16,745 nucleotides of DNA from Caldilinea sp. Its GTDB lineage: Bacteria; Chloroflexota; Anaerolineae; Caldilineales; Caldilineaceae. Below are positions 1 to 4,884 of the stretch, in pieces (the first letter of the stretch is position 1; each line of letters opens with the position of its first letter). The stretch is from NCBI GenBank assembly GCA_026389955.1, contig JAPLGY010000509.1:1-16745 (forward strand), read 5' to 3'. A program made the translations under genes and the position numbers. The notes beneath the pieces were generated by a model. That model searched no databases and was not told the origin of the DNA. It worked only from the letters and a program-made list of their open reading frames with translations.

Positions 1-401
1 CTTTCATGCGTGCCAAGGCTGAGGGTGAAAACATCCGCCGCCGCGCCCAGGAAGATATCAGCAAGGCGCACAAGTTTGCGATTGAAGGTTTTGCCGAAGC
101 CATGGTGCCAGTCAAGGATAGCCTGGAAATGGCCCTGAAGATTGATACACCATCCATAGAAGCGCTGAAAGAAGGCGTGGAAATGACATTGAAGCAACTC
201 AGTGCCGCATTTGAAAAGAATCGCCTTACTGAAGTGAACCCGGTCCAGGGTGACAAGCTTGATCCTATGAAGCACCAGGCCATCTCTATGGTGCCTGCCG
301 AGCAAGAGGCCAATACGGTCGTGACTGTATTGCAAAAAGGTTATACCATTGCCGACCGTTTATTGCGTCCGGCTTTAGTAACTGTAGCGCAAGGAAAGTA
401 A
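1..401 (+). CDS. grpE: GrpE nucleotide exchange factor, 3' part
   Basis: GrpE releases ADP from DnaK in the cytoplasmic Hsp70 cycle. The frame enters from before the window (codons start at base 3) and ends at TAA 399-401. About 132 residues are visible, where the whole protein is usually 180-200. Visible features are the long coiled-coil stretch ([20 protein letters not shown]), the helical section around [11 protein letters not shown], and the C-terminal beta domain with the family-typical run [11 protein letters not shown] followed by [19 protein letters not shown]. The ATG at base 6 is internal, not the start. dnaK follows 152 bp downstream in the same direction, the usual order. The residues look betaproteobacterial and the DNA is less GC-rich than the rest of the window. 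This gene belongs to the foreign first kilobase that ends near 1021. Confidence 0.95.
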   Translation, partial: FMRAKAEGENIRRRAQEDISKAHKFAIEGFAEAMVPVKDSLEMALKIDTPSIEALKEGVEMTLKQLSAAFEKNRLTEVNPVQGDKLDPMKHQAISMVPAEQEANTVVTVLQKGYTIADRLLRPALVTVAQGK

Positions 402-410
402 GAAAAGCGT

Positions 411-449
411 AAAAAACGCGTAAAAAGTGGCTTGAAAAGCGTGTTTTTT
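411..449 (+). terminator. Hairpin with A6/T6 flanks between grpE and dnaK
   Basis: AAAAAACGCG (411-420) pairs with CGTGTTTTTT (440-449) over 10 bp, with one G-U pair and a 19-base loop. It lies 9 bp after the grpE stop and ends in a T-run. That fits a weak factor-independent terminator or attenuator between grpE and dnaK, and the A/T symmetry would also work on the other strand. The large loop and AU-rich stem make it modest in strength. Confidence 0.4.
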
Positions 450-553
450 ACCATATATCCGAAACAGACGAGTTTGTTGCAGCTAATTTCAACCAATAAA
501 GCGCACTGACTCACCAACATTGACAAAAAAATCTACATTCTAAGGGAATTATC

Positions 554-1021
554 ATGGGAAAAATGATTGGTATTGATTTGGGTACAACCAATTCTTGCGT
601 TGCTATCATGGAAGGCGGCCAGCCAAAAGTGATCGAAAATGCAGAAGGTGCGCGTACTACGCCTTCCATTATTGCTTATCAAGAAGACGGCGAAATCCTG
701 GTTGGTGCATCTGCCAAGCGCCAGGCTGTAACAAATCCCAAGAACACACTGTTCGCGGTCAAACGCCTGATCGGTCGTAAGTTCGAAGAAAAAGAAGTGC
801 AAAAAGACATCGGTCTGATGCCTTACTCCATTTCCAAAGCTGACAATGGCGATGCATGGGTGTCCGTGCGCGACAAAAAACTGGCTCCTCCGCAAATCTC
901 TGCAGAAGTTTTGCGCAAAATGAAAAAAACTGCTGAGGACTACCTCGGTGAAGAAGTGACAGAGGCAGTCATCACTGTTCCTGCTTACTTTAATGATGCA
1001 CAACGTCAGGCAACCAAAGAC
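554..1021 (+). CDS. dnaK: DnaK (Hsp70 chaperone), 5' part, cut at codon 156
   Basis: ATP-dependent cytoplasmic chaperone that works with DnaJ and GrpE. The start is ATG 554, preceded by a good ribosome site AAGGGA at 542-547. The ATPase phosphate-1 motif [12 protein letters not shown] lies at residues 5-16. The family blocks [23 protein letters not shown] and [18 protein letters not shown] follow in order, the last ending at residue 156. At this point every DnaK continues with A-G-x-I-A-G-L and the rest of the ATPase and peptide-binding domains (about 640 residues in all). Here the frame instead reads unrelated residues ([12 protein letters not shown]) and stops at 1285; that tail is the antisense of a tRNA and its promoter. 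So only 554-1021 is real dnaK. The residues look betaproteobacterial, unlike the DNA that follows. The truncation is best explained by a chimeric join. Confidence 0.95.
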
Positions 1022-1024
1022 ACC
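1019..1024. other. Seam between two genomes (dnaK | tRNA-Pro)
   Basis: The last base that fits dnaK is C1021 (third base of the D156 codon). The last base that fits the tRNA variable loop is about 1022, because C48 expected in the tRNA would need a G at 1021, where the plus strand has C. The join is flush, with at most one or two bases of overlap. Base composition, codon use and apparent taxon all change here. No terminal repeat, integrase or insertion sequence is visible on either side. Confidence 0.85.
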
Positions 1025-1069
1025 CCAGCGTCCCAAACGCTGTGCGCTGCCAGACTGCGCTACTCCCCG
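1022..1069 (-). tRNA. tRNA-Pro (UGG), 5' two-thirds only
   Basis: Read on the minus strand from 1069: acceptor 5' strand CGGGGAG (1069-1063), TA, D arm GCGC-AGTCTGGCA-GCGC (1060-1044), A26, then the anticodon stem CAGCG/CGCTG (1042-1038 and 1030-1026). This stem closes the 7-base loop TTTGGGA with anticodon TGG at 1035-1033. The variable loop begins GGGT (1025-1022). Then the sequence becomes dnaK. The T arm, the 3' acceptor strand and any CCA are missing, so it cannot make a functional tRNA as it stands. The surviving half is canonical for bacterial tRNA-Pro. Confidence 0.9.
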
Positions 1070-1080
1070 AATCTGATTTT

Positions 1081-1109
1081 AGTATACAATGGAGCGGTGC
1101 GATTGACAA
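1081..1109 (-). promoter_or_regulatory. Promoter of the truncated tRNA-Pro
   Basis: On the minus strand, TTGTCA (1109-1104; 5 of 6 to the sigma-70 -35 consensus) is followed by exactly 17 bp and then TATACT (1086-1081, -10). The -10 ends 11 bases before the first base of the tRNA, the right distance for a start a few bases upstream of the mature 5' end. Confidence 0.65.
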
Positions 1110-1188
1110 AACCTGAAGGGGGCTGGGCTCGATTTTTCACAGGGGCGGCGAAAAAAGAAGCAATCTTTTCTGTGAGCTGTGAGATCTG

Positions 1189-1197
1189 TGTTATACT
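1189..1197 (+). promoter_or_regulatory. Extended -10 candidate for the aldolase gene group
   Basis: TGT-TATACT (1189-1197) matches the extended -10 pattern TGnTATAAT with one mismatch in the hexamer. No good -35 lies 17 bp upstream, as expected of extended -10 promoters. It would give a leader of about 100 bases before ATG 1305. The rest of 1110-1304 holds no supported gene. Confidence 0.35.
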
Positions 1198-1304
1198 GAA
1201 AAAGATGTGCGTAGAAAAAAACGACAGCGGCTTTGCGGTGGGTGTGTGCGGCGCCCCAAGGATGTTGTTTGCGCAAACTTTGTAGCAGCAATGGGAGGGG
1301 TAGG

Positions 1305-2069
1305 ATGCAGACCAAACCAGTCTCTGAAAAGTCAGTCTCTGAAGAGTCAGTCTCTGAAGAGTCAGTCTCTGAAGAGTCAGTCTCTGAAGAGTCAGTCTCT
1401 GAAAAGTCAGTCTCTGAAGAGTCAGTCTCTGAAAAGTCAGTCTCTGAAAAGTCAGTCTCTGAACAAATTGTCTATATGGCTCGCCGGATGTTTGAACGGC
1501 GCCTGACGGATATGGCAGGGGGCAATATCAGCGCGCGGGCAGGGGAGACGCTGTATATCACCCCCCGCTATGCTGGCAGCCGACAGCACTGGCAGCTGAC
1601 CGCCGGTGAGATTCTCAGCGGTTCTTTGCAGGGCGATGGGCTGCAGAGACACCCGCGCTTTTCGCGCGAGGGACAGGCCCACCTTGCCATCTATCGTGCG
1701 TTTCCCGAGGTGGGCGCTGTGATCCACGCCCACCCTTTTCATGTGTTGCCTTTTTGTGTGGCAGGGCGGCCGATCGAACCTGTGCTGGAGGCGACCCAAA
1801 AATTTGGGGTGACCCCCGTGCTCCCCTACGCCCCGGCGCACAGCGAACATCTGGCCCGTTTCGTCGTCGAAGGGCTGCGTGGGCGGGAAGCCAATCTGCG
1901 CAAGCAGGCGGCGGCAGTGTTGCTGCCCAAGCATGGAATCGTCGTCGCCGCCCTGGATTTGTGGGCTGCCATCGACGCTTTGGAGCGGATCGACTGGAAC
2001 GCCTGGTGTATCCTCAGCCAGGGAATGCTGCCGGCGGCGCCGCTCCCCTATGCGGTCGAGCTGCCATGA
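1305..2069 (+). CDS. Class II aldolase/adducin-family protein with N-terminal VSE[E/K]S repeats
   Basis: Zinc-dependent class II aldolase family (L-fuculose-, L-ribulose- and rhamnulose-phosphate aldolase/epimerase relatives), cytoplasmic, 254 residues. The start ATG 1305 is preferred because GGGAGGGG (1293-1300) precedes it; the upstream in-frame ATG at 1233 would add a cysteine-rich tail unlike the family. Residues 6-50 are nine copies of a five-residue repeat, and the partial tenth (VSEQ) runs into helix 1 ([13 protein letters not shown]). Family marks: the phosphate-loop GGNISAR (72-78), acidic residue E122 in [13 protein letters not shown], zinc ligands H141 and H143 in VIHAHPF, and a third ligand H210 in LLPKHGIVV. 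The set is complete, so the enzyme looks active. The stop overlaps the next start by 4 bp (ATGA), so it is coupled to the sugar kinase. The substrate cannot be told from sequence. The repeat extension is not normal for this family. Confidence 0.88.
   Translation: MQTKPVSEKSVSEESVSEESVSEESVSEESVSEKSVSEESVSEKSVSEKSVSEQIVYMARRMFERRLTDMAGGNISARAGETLYITPRYAGSRQHWQLTAGEILSGSLQGDGLQRHPRFSREGQAHLAIYRAFPEVGAVIHAHPFHVLPFCVAGRPIEPVLEATQKFGVTPVLPYAPAHSEHLARFVVEGLRGREANLRKQAAAVLLPKHGIVVAALDLWAAIDALERIDWNAWCILSQGMLPAAPLPYAVELP
1321..1464 (+). repeat. 15-bp coding minisatellite, nine full units plus a partial unit
   Basis: The unit TCTCTGAARAGTCAG begins at 1321, 1336, 1351, 1366, 1381, 1396, 1411, 1426 and 1441, with a partial unit at 1456-1464. 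No unit has an indel. The only variation among full units is base 9 (A or G), which sets codon 4 to AAG (Lys) or GAG (Glu) in the order K E E E E K E K K; the partial unit has CAA (Gln). Because 15 is divisible by 3, unit gain or loss changes protein length without breaking the frame. Confidence 0.97.
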
Positions 2070-3001
2070 TTCTGACACTTACCGCCAACGCTGCGCTGGA
2101 TCGCGTGATCTTTGTCGAAGAGTTTGTGCCTGCCACCACGATGCGTGCGCCCCGTTTTCTGGAGTGTGCGGGCGGCAAAGGATTCGACACGTCGGTGGCG
2201 CTGTGCGGGCTGGGCCAGCGCACGACCGCGCTCGGCTTTGTGGCTGGCTACTACGGCCAGCGGCTGGTCAACGTCCTGACCCAGTATGGGGTCGACGTCG
2301 ACCCGATCTGGCTGGCGGGGGAGACGCGGCTGGCCAATGTGATCGTTGAGACGGCCCGTGCCCGCCACAGCCATCTCATGATCGGTGCTTTGCCGGTCAC
2401 GTCTGCCGATGTCGCAACCATGCTGGCGCGGTTTGCGGCCCATCTCCCTGCTGCGGCCTGGGTGGTCGCTGCCGGATCGCTGCCGCCGGGGATGCCCAGC
2501 ACCTTCTATCGTACGGTCACCGAGCAGGCCCAGGCGGCTGGCCGGCCGATCTTGATCGATGCCACCGGCCTTCCGCTGCTCGATTGCCTGTCTGCCCGCC
2601 CGGATGTGGTCAAGCTGAACCAGGATGAGTTTGTCGAGACCTTCGACCTGACCGGGGGGGAGTTGTCTGCGGTCGTGGAGGCGGCCCACCAGGTCCGGCA
2701 GAGATACCAGATCCGCACCCTGGTTCTCACCTGTGGACGGGAGGGGCTGATGGTGGTCACGGATGCAGCCACCCTGCAGGCGCAGGCGCCGGTGCAGCGG
2801 GCGATCAACGCAGCAGGTGCCGGCGATGCAACCTCTGCTGCCTTGGTCTGGCGCCGTACGGTCGGCGACAGCTGGGCAGAGGCCGCACGCTGGGCGGCTG
2901 CCGTGAGTGCAGCGTCGGTCACCACTGAAGGCACCGCAGAGGTTCGCCTGGCCGATGTCGACCAGCTGTTGCCCGATGTGCGGGTGACCCACTGGCCGTA
3001 G
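2066..3001 (+). CDS. PfkB-family sugar(-phosphate) kinase, 1-phosphofructokinase-like
   Basis: ATP-dependent kinase of the ribokinase/PfkB fold, 311 residues, the normal length. It probably acts on a ketohexose phosphate (1-phosphofructokinase or tagatose-6-phosphate kinase branch). The opening [14 protein letters not shown] (residues 4-17) mirrors the TLNPALDRTI start of that branch. The substrate-site signature is [11 protein letters not shown] (36-46), where the more usual residue after GGKG-x is N, here D41. The ATP/anion-hole signature is [13 protein letters not shown] with catalytic base D254. AAGSLPPG and VKLNQDEF are also family-typical. The start is ATG 2066, inside the aldolase stop (ATGA overlap), which indicates translational coupling and a shared pathway: one enzyme phosphorylates and the other cleaves or makes the phosphorylated sugar. 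Exact specificity is unknown; the N to D change could mean an unusual substrate. Confidence 0.88.
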   Translation: MILTLTANAALDRVIFVEEFVPATTMRAPRFLECAGGKGFDTSVALCGLGQRTTALGFVAGYYGQRLVNVLTQYGVDVDPIWLAGETRLANVIVETARARHSHLMIGALPVTSADVATMLARFAAHLPAAAWVVAAGSLPPGMPSTFYRTVTEQAQAAGRPILIDATGLPLLDCLSARPDVVKLNQDEFVETFDLTGGELSAVVEAAHQVRQRYQIRTLVLTCGREGLMVVTDAATLQAQAPVQRAINAAGAGDATSAALVWRRTVGDSWAEAARWAAAVSAASVTTEGTAEVRLADVDQLLPDVRVTHWP

Positions 3002-3025
3002 ACGTTGGCTGGCAGAGAGAAACTT

Positions 3026-4882
3026 ATGCGCAAATTTGTGGAAAGAAGGCTCTCCGGGTGCAGGGGTCTGCTGCTGCTGCTGCTGCTGTGGGCAACAGCT
3101 GCCTGCCGCGACGCAGAGCGCCCTCCTGCGCAGATCGTCTTTCCCACCCCGACGCCGACGCCACTGGGCTATTTTGCCGGCACGCCGCAGCCGGGTGGAG
3201 TCTGGACGCGGCTGCTCTCGGCCAATCCGCTCAATTTTAACCCCCTTCTGGCCGCAGACAGTGCCAGCACAGCTGTGCATGCCATGCTCTACCCGGTGTT
3301 GGTGCGTCGGGACGCAGTGACCGGCCAGTATGGGGCGGCGCTGGCGGAGCGCTGGGAGACCTCCGCAGATGGGTTGACCTGGACCTTTTATTTGCGGGCT
3401 GGGGTGCTCTGGAGCGACGAGGAGGCGGTCGACGCCGAAGACTTTAAATTTACCTATGAGGCGCTCCGGCTGAGCACGCTCGATTCGCCCTATCGGCAGC
3501 TGGTAGAACCGATCGCTGCGATCGAAGTTGTCAACCCGCTCACGGTGCGGGTTGTTTTGCGCAACGTGCAGTGTGACCTGCTGGAGCGGCTGCGGGTGGG
3601 GTGGCTGCCCAGCCATCGGTTTGCCGCCGATTTCAGCGATCTCGACAGCAACACGTTTAACCAGGCCCCGGATCTCAGCGCTGGCCCCTTTCTTTTGCAG
3701 AGCTACATCCCCGACGACAGCGTCGTGTTGCGGCGCAACCCCAGCTACTGGCAGGGCCCCCCTCTGATCGAGCGCATGGTCTACCGGATCGTGCCCGATG
3801 CCGAAGAGCGGCTGCGCCTGCTGCTGGCTGGCGAGCTGGACGAGAGCCCGCTCACCCCGGACCAGCTGATCGATCTGTTGGAGATGCCGGCGTTGAAGGT
3901 GGCCAAAAACCCGGTCGACGCCTACGACTTTCTGGCCTTCAACCTGGCCAACCCTGTGTCTCCGCAGCGGGGGCTGCGCGAGGATGGGGCGTTGCAGGTC
4001 CAGGACCCGCACCCCCTGCTGGCGGAGCGGGCCGTTCGCCAGGCTGCCGCCCATGCGATCGACTACACTGGGATTGTCAACGCCATCTATCTGGGCCAGG
4101 CGTACCCGCTGGCCGCCAATGTTCTGCCGATCGTGCCCTGGGCCTTCGACCCGGCGTTGTCGATCCCCGAATACAGTCCAGACCGGGCGCGTGCGCTGCT
4201 GGAAGCCAGCGGCTGGATCGATCTCAACCGGGATGGCATCCGCGAAAAAGAGATTCAGATTCTGCGTTTGACCCTGATTGTGCCCGAGGTCAACCCCTAC
4301 TACCTGCGCATCGCAGAAATTGTGCGCGACCAGCTCAACGCAGTCGGCTTCGACATCCGTCTGCAACCGCTGAGTACCTCTGCTTTCACCCAACAGCTCT
4401 TCGGTCAACGGTACGACCTGGCGTTGAGCGGGTGGGCAGCGCTTGGCGTGGACCCGGACGACCACGAACTGTGGCAGGCGGCCTTTGACCGGCCGGGAAG
4501 TGGCTTCAACTTTACCAGCTACCAGAATCCACAGCGCCCCTCTACCGGCAGATCCAGCGTATTTTGCACGAGGATCTCCCTTATCTGTTTCTGGCGGGCA
4601 TCGTGCAAAATACAGCCTACACGGCGCGTTGGGGGGGGATCGACCCTGGCCCGTGGGATTTTTACCACAACGTGCAGACCTGGTACCAGTTTCCATGAAG
4701 GGCAGGCTGGAGCTCTGGTGCGGTTGGACGCCAGGGAGCAGCCGGGCCGCCCCCCAGCGGGCGTCTTGGCCGCGTCCACGGGAGAGTTTTGTCAGGACAG
4801 ACGGGGCCACCGGGCAGCTCTGCAGCTCGGGCCGAAAAGCTGTGAAACGAGAATGGATCGGATCCAGACAAAGAGATTTTGA
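3026..4882 (+). CDS. ABC-transporter solute-binding lipoprotein (family 5), C-terminus frameshifted
   Basis: Extracytoplasmic binding protein of the oligopeptide/nickel type (SBP_bac_5), tethered outside the membrane. ATG 3026 follows a weak GAGAGA site 24 bp after the kinase stop, so it is probably co-transcribed. Residues 1-27 form a lipoprotein signal: RK/RR charges, seven leucines, then lipobox-like TAAC with C27. A PTPTPTP linker follows, then family landmarks: LNFNPLL, LAERWETSADGLTWTFYLRAGVLWSD, VDAEDFKFTYEAL, AVRQAAAHAIDY, SPDRARALLEASGW, YDLALSGWA. After FNFTSYQNPQ (codon ending at 4534) the frame reads non-family residues to TGA 4880-4882. The true C-terminus sits in another frame at 4534-4698. 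About 19 residues usual between the two parts are missing, so a deletion of about 58 bp, not a multiple of 3, is inferred. No permease or ATPase genes are adjacent. It may be a pseudogene or carry an assembly error. Confidence 0.85.
   Translation: MRKFVERRLSGCRGLLLLLLLWATAACRDAERPPAQIVFPTPTPTPLGYFAGTPQPGGVWTRLLSANPLNFNPLLAADSASTAVHAMLYPVLVRRDAVTGQYGAALAERWETSADGLTWTFYLRAGVLWSDEEAVDAEDFKFTYEALRLSTLDSPYRQLVEPIAAIEVVNPLTVRVVLRNVQCDLLERLRVGWLPSHRFAADFSDLDSNTFNQAPDLSAGPFLLQSYIPDDSVVLRRNPSYWQGPPLIERMVYRIVPDAEERLRLLLAGELDESPLTPDQLIDLLEMPALKVAKNPVDAYDFLAFNLANPVSPQRGLREDGALQVQDPHPLLAERAVRQAAAHAIDYTGIVNAIYLGQAYPLAANVLPIVPWAFDPALSIPEYSPDRARALLEASGWIDLNRDGIREKEIQILRLTLIVPEVNPYYLRIAEIVRDQLNAVGFDIRLQPLSTSAFTQQLFGQRYDLALSGWAALGVDPDDHELWQAAFDRPGSGFNFTSYQNPQRPSTGRSSVFCTRISLICFWRASCKIQPTRRVGGGSTLARGIFTTTCRPGTSFHEGQAGALVRLDAREQPGRPPAGVLAASTGEFCQDRRGHRAALQLGPKSCETRMDRIQTKRF
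3068..3088 (+). repeat. (CTG)7 microsatellite in the signal peptide
   Basis: Seven consecutive CTG codons encode the leucine core (residues 15-21) of the lipoprotein signal. All seven use the same codon, so this is a true trinucleotide repeat at DNA level. Slippage would change the length of the hydrophobic core without shifting the frame. Confidence 0.9.
4534..4698 (+). pseudogene. Displaced C-terminal segment of the solute-binding protein
   Basis: In frame 1 (the body of the gene is in frame 2) this stretch reads APLYRQIQRILHEDLPYLFL, continues through NTAYTARWGGIDPGPWDFYH and NVQTWYQFP, and ends at TGA 4696-4698. LYRQIQRILHEDLPYLFL is the standard near-C-terminal helix and strand of family 5 binding proteins, and W-Y-x-F-P close to the stop is a natural end. 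It therefore belongs to the upstream gene and has lost its frame. An 8-G run (4631-4638) lies inside but does not break this frame. Confidence 0.85.
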
Positions 4883-4884
4883 GA
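4699..4884 (+). other. Spacer before the regulator, nothing recognised
   Basis: The 186 bp after the natural end of the binding protein contain no convincing ORF of their own, no clear terminator and no good sigma-70 promoter. The frameshifted reading of the preceding gene runs through it only because no stop happens to intervene until 4880. Confidence 0.5.

Noticed and set aside
520..525. TTGACA before dnaK as a -35 box
   Set aside because: No acceptable -10 lies 16-18 bp downstream; the hexamer falls too close to the ribosome site.
1019..1069. tRNA-Pro as an attachment site of an integrated island
   Set aside because: No integrase gene, no repeated tRNA 3' end and no restored tRNA are present in the window; the cut is in the variable loop.
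1022..1285. C-terminal extension of the DnaK frame as a novel fusion
   Set aside because: The extension is the antisense of tRNA-Pro, its promoter and spacer; no DnaK homology continues, so it is out of context rather than a fusion.
1321..1464. CRISPR array
   Set aside because: The units abut with no spacers and are 15 bp, coding and in frame.
1207..1506. Small protein of QSLKS repeats in the frame beside the aldolase
   Set aside because: It is the same 15-bp minisatellite read in another frame; the aldolase frame continues into a conserved enzyme, this one stops soon after.
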